Shown: positions 10,090 to 19,772, counted from the stretch's first letter. The stretch: 64,000 nt of DNA from Bin18 sp965200355 (GCA_965200355.1 OZ241351.1:3720001-3784000); one strand, 5' to 3'. Numbers and translations: made by a program. The notes: a model not told the origin generated them from the sequence alone.

Positions 10090-11130
10090 TTATTTCTCAA
10101 TAATCTCCCCTCTCACCGCCTCAAACGGCTGCTCCGCGTCTGCGGCGAGAGTGGTGAGCGTATCCAGGGTGCGCCGCAGGTCGTGACCGTGCTGCTCGTA
10201 TACCCGCTCAAAGACGCGCAAATCTCGGAGGTAGGTCAGATAGTGCAGGATGACCGCGTTATTCAGTGGCACCGAGGCAAAGTCCGAGGGGTGCGCAGCA
10301 GTTCCAGGCAGTTGGCGAAATTCGGCCTGGAGTTGAGAGAAGACGGCTGTGCGCTGCGCCAGTTTTTCCTCTTCAGGGAACGGGGAGGTGTATAACCTGG
10401 TCAGCCGCTGCCGGGCCTGTTCGAGAAAATGGGAAACGGCCAACTCCTTTTCCCATGCGGCGCGCAAGTGTTGGGTCAGGGCATGGCTCTCTCCGTGGGC
10501 TTTGACAAAAAAGGCGATGGCGCCGCGATAGCCGGCAAAATTGGCGAGTGATTCGTTAAAGGCCGTCTGCCCGGACAGATAAAACGTATTGTGAAACAGC
10601 TCGTGCAGCACGATATTGGACAGGCTGCCGTGGTCATACTCCAACAAGTGCGGCAGGAGGGGGTCGGCAAACCAGCCCAGGGTGCTGAAGGCGGCCGCGG
10701 TCCGCATATAGGTGTCAAACCCCTGAGCCTCTAAACGTCGGGCTTCTGCGTCGGCCTGCGCGCGCTCAAAATATCCCTTATAGGAGACCCGGCCAACAAT
10801 GGGAAACCACCAGGTATAGGCTTCCAAGCGCGTCCGGTGGGCCGCGGTGAGCACGTAAATGGTGGGCGGCGAGGGAAGCTCAGACACGCTGCCGTAACTA
10901 CCACCAACCCGGAAGCCGAGGTCCTGCTCGGCAAAGTCCCGGACACGTAAGACCAGCCGGAGTTTTTCCTGGGTGGACAGGTCAAGCGGACCGGGCTGCC
11001 GCAGGATATCGGCAATAGGCCGGCGGTACCACAGAATTTTTGCCTCTTCGTAGCCGGCCCGCAAAATATACAACGGGGTGCAGGCCGGCAGCACCCACAG
11101 ACAGGCAAAAATAAGGAGGCGGGCCACCAT
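10090..11130 (-). CDS. Putative lipoprotein aminopeptidase (PF10023-like)
   Basis: A 346-residue protein with a short signal sequence ending in a lipobox (WVLPAC), so it is probably a lipid-anchored periplasmic or outer-membrane protein. The core contains the zinc-peptidase motif HELFHN followed about 20 residues later by NESLANFAGYRGAIAF, the gluzincin arrangement (HExxH plus a downstream Glu). This is the pattern of the family annotated as putative aminopeptidase in proteobacteria. Its natural substrate is not known. The N-terminal part (ILRAGYEEAKILWYRRPI) is also characteristic of that family. It lies 49 bp after the ABC exporter genes on the same strand and may be co-transcribed with them. 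Confidence 0.82.
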   Translation of the reverse strand: MVARLLIFACLWVLPACTPLYILRAGYEEAKILWYRRPIADILRQPGPLDLSTQEKLRLVLRVRDFAEQDLGFRVGGSYGSVSELPSPPTIYVLTAAHRTRLEAYTWWFPIVGRVSYKGYFERAQADAEARRLEAQGFDTYMRTAAAFSTLGWFADPLLPHLLEYDHGSLSNIVLHELFHNTFYLSGQTAFNESLANFAGYRGAIAFFVKAHGESHALTQHLRAAWEKELAVSHFLEQARQRLTRLYTSPFPEEEKLAQRTAVFSQLQAEFRQLPGTAAHPSDFASVPLNNAVILHYLTYLRDLRVFERVYEQHGHDLRRTLDTLTTLAADAEQPFEAVRGEIIEK

Positions 11131-11179
11131 GTTCAGGGCTTCTTCTCATGGCAAGTGGCGTGCCCACACGGGAGGAGTG

Positions 11180-13009
11180 TCACGCTTCACGCTCCCCGTG
11201 GCCCTCCTGCGTCGCCGAGGCCGGGCTGGGGGGTGCTTGAGAGCGTGGGATACTGCAACACTGGTATAAGTGCCAGTAAATGCCGCGTTGCGCCATCAAT
11301 GCCTGATGGGTGCCAACTTCCTGCAGCCGGCCCTGGTCCAGGACGATGATGCGGTCGATATTCTGGATGGTCGAGAATCGATGCGCAATCACCAGCGAGG
11401 TCTGGTTCTGCATCAGCTTGGTCATGGCATCCTGAATGAGGTTCTCAGTCTCCGGGTCAACACTCGAAGTGGTTTCGTCAAAAATCAGGATGGCCGAGTC
11501 ATAGGCCAGGGCGCGGGCCAGCGACAGGAGTTGGCGCTGGCCGGTAGACAGGTTGGTGCCCCGCTCGTGCAGGGGTTCGTGGTAGCCGTTCGGCAGTTCA
11601 CGAATAAAGCGCTCCGCATTGACATGCTGGGCGGCGCGCTGCAATTCGTCCAGCGTCAGGTCGGTCCGACCCAAACTCAGATTCGTGGCCACATCGCCAG
11701 CAAACAGGAAGACCTCCTGTAACACGACGCCAATCCAGCTGCGGAGCACGTGTATCTCCCACTCGCGAATATCGACGCCATCCACCAGGATGCGGCCACG
11801 CTGAATATCATACGAGCGGTTGAGCAGCTTACTGAGCGTGGTCTTGCCCGAACCGGTTGACCCGCCCAGGGCGACACTCTCACCAGGGGCGACCGAAAAA
11901 GACACGTCCCGCAGCACCCACTCCCCTGGGTTGTACGCAAACCACACGTGGTCAAACTCTATCCGTCCCGCCACGGTAGACGGCCGGTACGCCTCGGGCG
12001 GGGCGGTGAGCGTGGCCGGCGTATCCAGCAGTTGAAACACCCGCTCCGCCGCGGCCATGGCCGTTTGAATAGCGGCGTATTTTGTATTGAATTCTCGGAT
12101 GGGCTCGAAGAACCTTTGCAGGTATTCGACAAAAGCTATCAGCGTCCCCGGGGCGACGAGGCCCTGAGCAAATCGGCCCGCGCCGTACCACAGCATGAGG
12201 GCAATAGAGACCGGGCTCAGCGTTTCAACAAGGGCTTTCAGACTGATATCATACATATTGGCTTTGTGGGCGGCATCGCGATGCCCACTATTCCGCCGCC
12301 TGAACTCCGCAAACATTTTCGGCTCTTGGGCAAAGACCTTCACCACCATAACTCCGGATAAGGTTTCTTGCAGAAAGGCGTTGAGATGCGCCAAACTTTC
12401 ACGCACGGTCCGATAGACCACCCGCGCCCGGGTCCGAACAAAATTCAGGATGAGGAACAGCAGGGGCAAGAGGGACAGCGTCACCAGGGCCAGGTGAAAA
12501 TCGATCGACAGCATAATGACGACAATACCCACCAGGGTCAGGATATCCATCAAGATCGTCAGCACCCCGGAAGAGAAGGCTTCGTTAATCGCAACGGTAT
12601 CCGTCGTCAGCCGGGTGACCAGGCCCCCGACCGGCGTGCGCTCAAAAAAGCTGGGCGGCAGTGTCTGCACATGGCTGAACAGATCACGCCGCAAATCGGC
12701 TATGCTGCGGTGGGCGACCCGCGACGTGGCCTGGAACTGGACGTAAAAGAACACAAACTCGCCGATCAGGGCCGCGACAAACAGTAGGCCAATGCGCATC
12801 AACCCGGCAGCGTCCTCCTGCGCAATATACCAGTCCACGCCCAATTTGATCAGATACGGTTGGACCAGCTGGCAGGCAGCGGTCAGCAGTAGACAGACCA
12901 GGGCCACAATAAATGTCGCGCGGTACGGCCGAATATACCCCCACAGGCGGCGCAGCAGCACAGCGTCATAGATTTTACCGTGCGCCGCTTTGTCTTGTCC
13001 CGCGTTCAT
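11180..13009 (-). CDS. ABC exporter half-transporter with canonical ATPase site
   Basis: A 609-residue fused membrane domain plus ATPase. Six transmembrane helices cover about residues 25-320. The nucleotide-binding domain shows Walker A GSTGSGKTT, signature LSTGQRQLLSLARAL, Walker B AILIFDETTSSVD with the catalytic Glu, and the H-loop IAHRFST. The signature Gly-to-Thr change (LSTGQ) means its signature motif may serve the degenerate site of a heterodimer. The partner is the adjacent gene 4 bp upstream at 13013, whose Walker B lacks the catalytic Glu. Family exporters move lipids, peptides or drugs. The neighbouring polysaccharide genes make a lipid-linked substrate possible but unproven. Confidence 0.92.
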   Translation of the reverse strand: MNAGQDKAAHGKIYDAVLLRRLWGYIRPYRATFIVALVCLLLTAACQLVQPYLIKLGVDWYIAQEDAAGLMRIGLLFVAALIGEFVFFYVQFQATSRVAHRSIADLRRDLFSHVQTLPPSFFERTPVGGLVTRLTTDTVAINEAFSSGVLTILMDILTLVGIVVIMLSIDFHLALVTLSLLPLLFLILNFVRTRARVVYRTVRESLAHLNAFLQETLSGVMVVKVFAQEPKMFAEFRRRNSGHRDAAHKANMYDISLKALVETLSPVSIALMLWYGAGRFAQGLVAPGTLIAFVEYLQRFFEPIREFNTKYAAIQTAMAAAERVFQLLDTPATLTAPPEAYRPSTVAGRIEFDHVWFAYNPGEWVLRDVSFSVAPGESVALGGSTGSGKTTLSKLLNRSYDIQRGRILVDGVDIREWEIHVLRSWIGVVLQEVFLFAGDVATNLSLGRTDLTLDELQRAAQHVNAERFIRELPNGYHEPLHERGTNLSTGQRQLLSLARALAYDSAILIFDETTSSVDPETENLIQDAMTKLMQNQTSLVIAHRFSTIQNIDRIIVLDQGRLQEVGTHQALMAQRGIYWHLYQCCSIPRSQAPPSPASATQEGHGEREA

Positions 13010-13012
13010 CGT

Positions 13013-14786
13013 TCAGTCTTCTTCGAGCACCTGATCTCGAAAGAGTTCGGTGTACGTTCCCCCGCGCGCGACCAACTCAGGGTGCGTTCCCATCTCGACG
13101 ATCCGCCCCGCGTCCAGGACCACGATGAGGTCAGCGTCCCGTATGGCCGACACTCGATGAGAAATGATGAACACGGTTTTGTCTATGGTACTCGTCCGGA
13201 ACGCCTGAAGGATCTTGCGCTCGGTTGTCACGTCAACACTGGACAGGGCGCAATCCAGGACGAGGATGGGCGTGTCCGTCAAGAGCGTCCGCGCCAGTGT
13301 GAGACGCTGCTGCTGCCCGCCCGACAGCGTGAGGCCGCGCTCACCGAGGACGGTCTCATAGCCGTCGGGCAGGCCCTCTACCTCACTGTCAATACTGGCT
13401 AAGGTGGCTGCCCAGCGAATCGCGTCCCCATCCACCTCAGGTTGAGAAAAGGCGATATTGTCTTGAATGCGCGTCGAAAAGAGAAACGGGTCCTGGGGCA
13501 CAAAACCAATACAGCGCCGGAGCTCGGCGAGTGGGAAGAGCCGAATATCCCGCCCATCAAGCGTGATCGCGCCGCGCGTCACGTCAAACAAACGCGGCAA
13601 GAGTTGGACCAGGGTGCTCTTCCCCGCGCCCATACGGCCGACAATGCCGACGGTTTTTCCAGCCGGGACGGTCAGGGTAATATCGTGCAATACCATGTGT
13701 TCGTCCGGCGCGTGGCCATTGCCCCGGCCATTGCTCAGAGGCTGGCCGCTGGCCGGGTAGGCAAAGTCCACATGATGAAACCCTATCTCACCCCGCACCG
13801 GGGGCGGATTCCGACTCACGCTGCTCTCCCCGCTGTCAACGATGTCGGGGCGCGTTTGCCAGATCACCTCCAGCCGTTGCAGGGCGGCCTTGCTGCGCAG
13901 AGAACAAAGGCACCAAGCCAAGAGAGGCGGTCGACCCGGCCAGCAGATGGAGATACCCGATAGACGCCACCACGTCGCCCAGGCCGAGCTGGCCGGCAAT
14001 GACCTGTGAGCCACCGTACCACAGCACGGCCAGCAGCCCGATTCCAGATGCCATTCTCGTCAGCGGCAGGAACAGGCTCTGCAAGCGGGCCAGGGCAATG
14101 TTCTCGGTCTTGTAAGCGTCATTCGGTCCGGCAAATAGCGCGTTCTGCCACGTCTCGCGCCCATAGGCGCGAATGACCGCCATGCCGCTGACGCTCTCCT
14201 GGACGCGGCTCGATAGGGCGGCCAGCGCGACTTGCACGTTGAGCGTGCGTCGCATGAGCGGGCCACTTATCACACAGATCAGCAGAAATACGAGAGGACA
14301 CGGGGCAATCACCAACAGGGCCAGGACGGGGTCTATGGCCAGCATGGCCGCCAGGCCAAGCACGTAATACAGCGGCATTCGCAGCAGGTACAGGGTGCCC
14401 AGGCTGAGCATCGAACGCACCGCTTCCACGTCATTGACGAGGCGCGACATCAGGTCGCCGGTGGACTGGCTTTGGTAGTAGTTCAGCGACAGGGTCTGGA
14501 GATGGGTCAACAAGTCGTTACGGAGTTGATACTCGATATCACGCCCAACGTCGAAAATCAGCAAGCGCGAAAGGATATAGAGCATCCCCACGACCAGGGC
14601 AGCCCCGATAATCATCAGCGCCGTGGACGCCACCTCACGAACCGGGCGACCCTGCTCAATCTCCTCAACCGCCTGTTTGAGCAGCCACGGGATGACCAGG
14701 GCCAAGGCCGCCAACACCACCAGACAGACGATGCACCACATATACCGATAGCGGTGTTGATAAAGATAGCCCCACAGACGTTGCAT
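13013..14786 (-). pseudogene. ABC exporter half-transporter with degenerate ATPase site, interrupted by a +1 frameshift
   Basis: Two overlapping frames together encode a 590-residue ABC exporter. The N-terminal part (start at 14786) carries the membrane domain and runs to about 13911. The C-terminal part carries Walker A GRMGAGKST, signature LSGGQQQRLTLARTL and Walker B ILVLDCALSSVD. Removing one G of the GG at 13909-13910 joins them as SLGLVLCSLRSKAALQRL, the normal connection in this family, and the span of 1774 bp is one base over a multiple of three. The Walker B has Cys where the catalytic Glu should be, as in the degenerate site of heterodimeric exporters. All other motifs are intact, so a recent mutation or a sequencing indel is likely. 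Confidence 0.85.
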
Positions 14787-14800
14787 ACGTTCCGTTCAGT

Positions 14801-16072
14801 TCACTGGGGCGCTGCTATCACCCTTGCATCCCTTCCCTCAACACCACTGGCGACCCGCATCACCAGCCCCACCGTGGCCCACCATACCAGCCCAACTTCC
14901 GCGTCCCCCCAGTTATACTGGGTCAAGCCGCCGATCAGAAAACCGACCAGACCGAGCCAGCCGCCCAAAACCAGGCTTTTCAGCGGCTCGGTCCGTTGTC
15001 TCGCATAGGCGCGCCAGCCTGTCATGATAATTGAGCCAACCAGGAAGAGAAAGGCCGTCAGGCCAAGCAGGCCAGCATCTACCCCCATCTGGAGGAAATT
15101 ATTGTGGGCGTGGGCATCGGTGTCCGCGTGGGGATAGCGCTGATAAAACGCCTCCCGAAACTGCTTATAATTCCCAAACCCCCAGCCGGTCAGGGGGCGC
15201 TCTTTGATCATATCCATATTGGCCAGCCAGATCTGACTCCGGCCGATATTGGCCTCAACGTCAAAGATCGACAGCCCCCGTTCGCGCACCCCCGGCCCGG
15301 CACTGACAAAAAGCAGACCGCATACGACCACTCCCCCCACCACGGCCAGCCCAGCGCGGCGGCCCTGGACCAAGCCATATACCACCAGCACCACGCCATA
15401 GGCGACCCAGACCCCGCGCGTGAGGGAGAAAAATAAGGCAAACAGCATCAGCACCCACCCGCTGACCAGCAGCAGGCGGTGCGTTTTTGATAGCCCAGGA
15501 GCCAATCCCCAGGCGGTAACGAGGCACAGCGGAAAGAGCAGCGCATGGGCATAGGTCATCCCGGACGGATGGAGCCCTTTCACCCGATAGCCCTCCTGGC
15601 GGCCAAACCAGAACAGATCGAGGTTGGACTCCTTGCCGACCAGGGTCTTGGCCAGATCCACCCCGGTAAAGTGCTGCACAATGCTGTAGGCGGCCACCGC
15701 TCCGGCTATCCAGACCGCCACCGCCAGCAGTTTTTCGACTTCCTGTTCACTGCGGACGAGCACAAAGACGGCGAGACAACTGCCCATGAGCCACATTTTC
15801 CGATAGCCGATGAAGGATTGAAGCGGGTCGGGGCTCAGAACGGTTGAGACCAGGAGGGCACTAAAAAAGACGAGAAAGGGCCGCCACAGCGGGATGCGAG
15901 GCAGCTGCCGGGTCCGCCACAGCGTCAAACTGAGGAAGGCCAATAAACAGCCCAGCGCGGTTTGCTGAAAGGCAATGGGCAGATTCCAGGTGGCAAAGAA
16001 CAGGACAAGCAGGCCGACCCGCAAAGAGTCCTCCCACTGCTGGCCTGGTATCAGAGCCGCCCCCAGCCGCAT
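14801..16072 (-). CDS. O-antigen ligase family protein (Wzy_C domain)
   Basis: A 423-residue polytopic protein with about 10-12 hydrophobic segments and one large periplasmic loop. The Wzy_C signature is visible around residues 195-340, including the short Arg-rich segment SLTRGVWVAYGVVLVVYGL, the loop sequence ERPLTGWGFGNYKQF and AHNNFLQMGVDAGLLGL, where the conserved His lies. WaaL ligases and Wzy polymerases share this domain. With an ABC-dependent exporter in the same locus, a ligase that joins exported glycan to lipid A-core is the better guess. Its ATG lies one base after the stop of the initiating sugar transferase gene, so the two are translationally linked. Confidence 0.88.
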   Translation of the reverse strand: MRLGAALIPGQQWEDSLRVGLLVLFFATWNLPIAFQQTALGCLLAFLSLTLWRTRQLPRIPLWRPFLVFFSALLVSTVLSPDPLQSFIGYRKMWLMGSCLAVFVLVRSEQEVEKLLAVAVWIAGAVAAYSIVQHFTGVDLAKTLVGKESNLDLFWFGRQEGYRVKGLHPSGMTYAHALLFPLCLVTAWGLAPGLSKTHRLLLVSGWVLMLFALFFSLTRGVWVAYGVVLVVYGLVQGRRAGLAVVGGVVVCGLLFVSAGPGVRERGLSIFDVEANIGRSQIWLANMDMIKERPLTGWGFGNYKQFREAFYQRYPHADTDAHAHNNFLQMGVDAGLLGLTAFLFLVGSIIMTGWRAYARQRTEPLKSLVLGGWLGLVGFLIGGLTQYNWGDAEVGLVWWATVGLVMRVASGVEGRDARVIAAPQ

Positions 16073-16073
16073 G

Positions 16074-17537
16074 CTATACGCCTCGCCTGGTCAGGATAAC
16101 CTTGACCGTCTCGGTCAAGACCCGGACATCCAGCCACAACGAATAATTATAGATATAGGCCAAGTCGTACTTCAGCTTATACTCGGGTGTGGTGTGATAT
16201 TCGCCGTTGACCTGGGCCAGGCCGGTCAGACCCGGTTTGACCTGAAGCCGTTCCGCATAACCCGGGATCGTCTGTTGAAACTCAGCCACAAACTCGGGCC
16301 GCTCCGGGCGGGGGCCAACCAGACTCATGGAGCCATTGAGGACGTTGAACAGCTGTGGGATTTCATCAATGCGGGTCGCGCGCAGCAGGCGACCAACCGG
16401 CGTCACCCGGCTATCGTCCGAACGGGCCAGCACCGGACCGGTGCGGGCCTCGGCCTCGTTGACCATCGTGCGCAGTTTATACAGGGTGAACTCTTTTCCA
16501 TGCCGCCCCACCCGACGCTGGCGGTACAGCATCGGTCCTGACGACGAGAGCTTGACCAAGCCGGCCGCCACCCCCACCAGCGGCAAACACAGCACCAGCA
16601 AGACGCCGGCCAGCAGACGGTCGCTGACACTTTTCACCACAAAGGCCATTTCTTCGCGCGGATTTTTCAGCACTTCGACCAGGGGCACATCGTGCAGACG
16701 CACAGACGACACCCGGCCCACCAGGATATCATACACGGAGGGGACCACGAGGACACGCGGCCTCTCGGACGCCATATGGCCGCTGGGCAGATTCAACAGC
16801 CGATCAACAAAGGTATCTTTCCAACTGGCAGACGACAGGAGAATCACCTCATCAATCTCGACCTGTTCAAGGACCTGGGACAGACTGTCTATGCTGCCCA
16901 GCCACGGGATATCCTCCGTTTCTTGTGTCGGACAGATGGCCGCTTCCAGCCCGATGGCGCCCACGACCTCAAGGCTGGGAGACGGGTGCAGGTCCGTCAG
17001 GCTGGAGAGAAACATACGCACATCCTGCGCCATGCCGATCAAGAGGACGCGCACCGGGCTGGAGTGGCCGAGGCGATGGCTGGCCCAGAGCCGGACGCCA
17101 ATAATGCCAAGGGTATTCAACAGCCAAAAGACCACCAGGACCGAGCGCGGGAAGGACAGATCGCCCCGAAAAAAATACCAGGCCGCGGTCGCCAGCAGTT
17201 GGAGGCCCAGGGCGGTCGCCACCCGTGTTGCCAGCCGGGCTCGCTGGGTCAAGGCCGGCTGGTCGTATAAGCCGAAGAAATACAGCCCGGCAACCTGTGT
17301 CCCTAAGAGCAAGAGCAAAGGATGGCCTACCTCGGTGAAGCGCGAAGCCGGCAGGAAATCTGCGGTCAGGGGAAAGGACAGATAGACGCGCAGGGAAAAA
17401 GCAATCCCATACGCAATGCCGGCCCACAGCAGGTCGGCCACCATCAGCCCGAGGACGGCCTGGCCACTTCTTCGGCCTGACCGTCTTCGGGTGGCGCGCG
17501 TCCGTCCTGGTGTTGCGGGCGGAAGTCCGGGTTTCAC
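16074..17537 (-). CDS. Polyprenyl-phosphate sugar phosphotransferase (initiating transferase, WbaP/WcaJ type)
   Basis: A 487-residue enzyme that transfers a sugar-1-phosphate to undecaprenyl phosphate to start glycan assembly at the inner membrane. Four N-terminal membrane helices are followed by a nucleotide-binding-like middle domain (VRVLLIGMAQDVRMFLSSL), a further membrane segment (LLAGVLLVLCLPLVGVAAGL) and the catalytic domain. The catalytic domain has KLRTMVNEAE, RVTPVGRLLRATRIDEIPQL, GSMSLVGPRPERPEF and KPGLTGLAQVNGE. I chose GTG at 17537 because it forms a GTGA overlap with the stop of the upstream glycosyltransferase gene. A longer frame to 17753 would overlap that gene by over 200 bp. 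Confidence 0.92.
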   Translation of the reverse strand: MKPGLPPATPGRTRATRRRSGRRSGQAVLGLMVADLLWAGIAYGIAFSLRVYLSFPLTADFLPASRFTEVGHPLLLLLGTQVAGLYFFGLYDQPALTQRARLATRVATALGLQLLATAAWYFFRGDLSFPRSVLVVFWLLNTLGIIGVRLWASHRLGHSSPVRVLLIGMAQDVRMFLSSLTDLHPSPSLEVVGAIGLEAAICPTQETEDIPWLGSIDSLSQVLEQVEIDEVILLSSASWKDTFVDRLLNLPSGHMASERPRVLVVPSVYDILVGRVSSVRLHDVPLVEVLKNPREEMAFVVKSVSDRLLAGVLLVLCLPLVGVAAGLVKLSSSGPMLYRQRRVGRHGKEFTLYKLRTMVNEAEARTGPVLARSDDSRVTPVGRLLRATRIDEIPQLFNVLNGSMSLVGPRPERPEFVAEFQQTIPGYAERLQVKPGLTGLAQVNGEYHTTPEYKLKYDLAYIYNYSLWLDVRVLTETVKVILTRRGV

Positions 17538-18352
17538 AATAGGTCGCGCTCCCTCGGGGTGTTCGGCAATCGTGCGTACAGCACCCGACGGGAGACTATA
17601 TAGCGATGCTTCCAGAAGTAGTAGGCAAGGCCACGCAGATGTTTCCAGCCAAGGCGCGAGAATACGGACCGGGCGATGCGTTGCTCGGCATGGGTCACCA
17701 CCGCGGCCGGCTGGTAGACCACCTGCCAACCCGCCTGATACAGACGCAGGCACAGATCAACATCTTCCGGGCCGTAAAAAATGCGCTCATCCAGCAAGCC
17801 GACCTCATCCAGCGCCCGCCGGCGGATGAGCTGGCAGGCACCAATCACATAGTCTACCGGCCGCAGCGTATCGTGCGCCCAGTCTGCCAATTCGGCCCGC
17901 CGGGCGGCGCGGCGCGTGAGCGCCGACGGAAAACGACGCCCGAGTTTATCCAGCAGGGTTGGAAACAGGCGACACGACAGCCACAGCCGGCCCTCGGCAT
18001 CCACGAGTTTGGGTCCACACAGGCCCACCTCCGGCTGGGAGTCAAGCACCTGAACGAGGTGGTCCACCGCGCTGGGATGCACAAGCGTATCGTCATCCAG
18101 GATAAGGAGGTATTCGCCGCGCGCGCGCCGAATGCCCTGATTGCGCGCCGGCGCAACCCCCCGGTTGGACGGATTCGCAATAATCTGGACGTGGGGAAAG
18201 CGAGAGCGCAGCACCGCCAGCGTCTGGTCCTGGGAGCCGTTATCGACCACAATTACCTCGTGACTGACCGTCAACCCCGCCGGCAGTGAGGTCAGACAGG
18301 CTTCAATCGCAGACGCGGAGTTCCAGGTCAGAATGACAACCGAGACTGTCAT
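17534..18352 (-). CDS. Glycosyltransferase family 2
   Basis: A 272-residue inverting GT-A enzyme. Motifs are VVILTWNSASAIEACLTSL, VIVVDNGSQDQTLAVL, NRGVAPARNQGI and the metal-binding LILDDDTLVH (DxD type). A later ED motif (FYGPEDVDLCLRLYQAG) corresponds to the general base region of rhamnosyltransferase-like GT2 proteins. No membrane helix is present, so it is a cytoplasmic or peripheral enzyme adding one sugar to a lipid-linked intermediate. It overlaps both neighbours by 4 bp (ATGA upstream, GTGA downstream), placing it firmly within the operon that includes the initiating transferase and ligase. Confidence 0.9.
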   Translation of the reverse strand: MTVSVVILTWNSASAIEACLTSLPAGLTVSHEVIVVDNGSQDQTLAVLRSRFPHVQIIANPSNRGVAPARNQGIRRARGEYLLILDDDTLVHPSAVDHLVQVLDSQPEVGLCGPKLVDAEGRLWLSCRLFPTLLDKLGRRFPSALTRRAARRAELADWAHDTLRPVDYVIGACQLIRRRALDEVGLLDERIFYGPEDVDLCLRLYQAGWQVVYQPAAVVTHAEQRIARSVFSRLGWKHLRGLAYYFWKHRYIVSRRVLYARLPNTPRERDLL

Positions 18353-19419
18353 GAGTGTGACTCAGACTGCTCAGCCGGCCTTGATGAGGGCGACGCCTGA
18401 GACGCGGCCCCCCAGTGTTTGGTGGATGAAAAGGGGCGGTATAAGGTATAGAAACCCACCTGCTTGAGGCGTCTCCAGGCCCACAGTCGAGCCAGGCCAC
18501 GGATACAGAGCGCCATCAGAGCGAGTCCGTATTCATGCCAGTGCAACCGTCGGACAAACTCGGCCCAGGGATATGTCGCCACCGGGCCGTTTGCCAGCAA
18601 GGCCGCGTGCTGGCGGCGAATCTGCATTTTCCCGCCCTCGGCCCGGACCCGCTCCGCAAAATAATCCCCCCACGTCTTGGGCAGGACGAAAAATACCTGG
18701 GCCGGCAGGGCTTTCCGCACCTGGGGTTTGCCAACCGCAACCGTCAGCCAAGCGTCTTCCAGCAGCAAGTCCTCCGGCATGGGTGCGCTCAGGGCATCTT
18801 TGCGTATCAAGAAGAGCCGCCCCCCGGCATTGCCAAAATTGAATCGATACGGCAGCGCGCCCATGCGACTCCAGATGCTGGCCTGCGCCTCCAGCATTGG
18901 GGTTTCACACGCCGCCACCAGCCGCACCTGTGGTTCTGCCTGCCAGTGGGCGTATAAATATCCAATGGCCTGCGGGTCAATGCGGACATCGGCGTCACAG
19001 AATAGTAGCAGGTCGCCACGCGCCCATTGCCACAAGGTGTTCATGGCTCTGGGTTTTCCTCGCCAATCAGCCAGCAGCACGCAACACGTCAATGCACCCG
19101 GCTCCTCAGCCCCCGGAGTGGACGCAGACTGTTGCTGCGTTTGCGCCTGCGCTGCGGAAGAGAGCACAATTTCCTGGAGCGATAGCGCATGACGCGCACA
19201 AAAATCCCGAACCGCCAACAGCGGCGGACAGGCCCTTCGACTCGGCTCAGGACAGGCCCGGGCCGGGCCGACCCCGTTAATGCAGATGAGCAGTTCTCGG
19301 ACACAGCCAGCCGGCAGCCGCGGAGAAAGACTAGCCACAAACAGACTCTCCAGCGTACTGCCCAGGTCTGGTTCATCCGCCCGGCACGGAATGGTCAGGG
19401 AGAGCGTTTCGTCAATCAT
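18349..19419 (-). CDS. Glycosyltransferase family 2, with an internal 24-bp duplication
   Basis: A 356-residue GT-A glycosyltransferase. It begins with LTIPCRADEPDLGSTLESL, has a DxD-type motif in LLLFCDADVRIDP and an acidic patch (PEDLLLEDAWLTVAVG) downstream, followed by a hydrophobic C-terminal stretch (GLALMALCIRGLARLWAW) that may anchor it. The N-terminal region contains RACPEPSRRACP, produced by a 24-bp in-frame direct duplication at 19226-19259 related to a dispersed repeat. The insertion lies just before the expected second beta strand, where loop length varies, so activity may survive. It starts the four-gene operon that runs to 14801, and its stop overlaps the next start by 4 bp. 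Confidence 0.85.
   Translation of the reverse strand: MIDETLSLTIPCRADEPDLGSTLESLFVASLSPRLPAGCVRELLICINGVGPARACPEPSRRACPPLLAVRDFCARHALSLQEIVLSSAAQAQTQQQSASTPGAEEPGALTCCVLLADWRGKPRAMNTLWQWARGDLLLFCDADVRIDPQAIGYLYAHWQAEPQVRLVAACETPMLEAQASIWSRMGALPYRFNFGNAGGRLFLIRKDALSAPMPEDLLLEDAWLTVAVGKPQVRKALPAQVFFVLPKTWGDYFAERVRAEGGKMQIRRQHAALLANGPVATYPWAEFVRRLHWHEYGLALMALCIRGLARLWAWRRLKQVGFYTLYRPFSSTKHWGAASQASPSSRPAEQSESHS
19226..19259. repeat. 24-bp in-frame direct duplication within a glycosyltransferase gene
   Basis: Two copies of GGACAGGCCC flank a 14-bp segment TTCGACTCGGCTCA. The core CTTCGACTCGGCTCAGGA matches the dispersed palindromic repeats at 21168 and 37823, so this looks like a member of that family that has entered a coding sequence without breaking the frame. 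It encodes eight extra residues on the minus strand. Confidence 0.75.
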
Positions 19420-19512
19420 CGCAAGGAAGAAAGGATCGATAGTGCCAGGTGCATCGTTGTGCTTAATGTGACGTATCGGTCAACGGCTGGTGCTACGACA
19501 TCGCAAAGTACC

Positions 19513-19758
19513 CTAGACCGCCTTCTTGACATTCAGACGGGCCTCTCCGTCTTCACTCGCCCTCCACTCCACAAGTTGTGCCGGGAGTGCTTCAACATCA
19601 ATATATTGCGAGGCTCCTGAGAGCGTCAGCGCCACGAGACGATCCTGATTATCAAATTCTCCGAGCGCCTGCTCGGTGATGTCGAACGTCTCTTCTATCA
19701 GCGCGTTGGAGAACTCAACGTAGAGGATATCCCCGTCTGGGTAATACTGGAGCTTCAT
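19513..19758 (-). CDS. DUF2283-family small protein
   Basis: An 81-residue protein with the compact DUF2283 pattern: YYPDGDILYVEFSNALIEET, then a beta strand with GEFDNQDRLVALTLSGAS. Members are small beta-sheet proteins, often near toxin-antitoxin or mobile regions, and their function is not known. The gene follows the glycosyltransferase gene at 19773 by 14 bp on the same strand, and a GGAGG-like site precedes the ATG. It may be an unrelated passenger between two glycosyltransferase genes. Confidence 0.75.
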   Translation of the reverse strand: MKLQYYPDGDILYVEFSNALIEETFDITEQALGEFDNQDRLVALTLSGASQYIDVEALPAQLVEWRASEDGEARLNVKKAV

Positions 19759-19772
19759 GTCTACCTCCTGCC

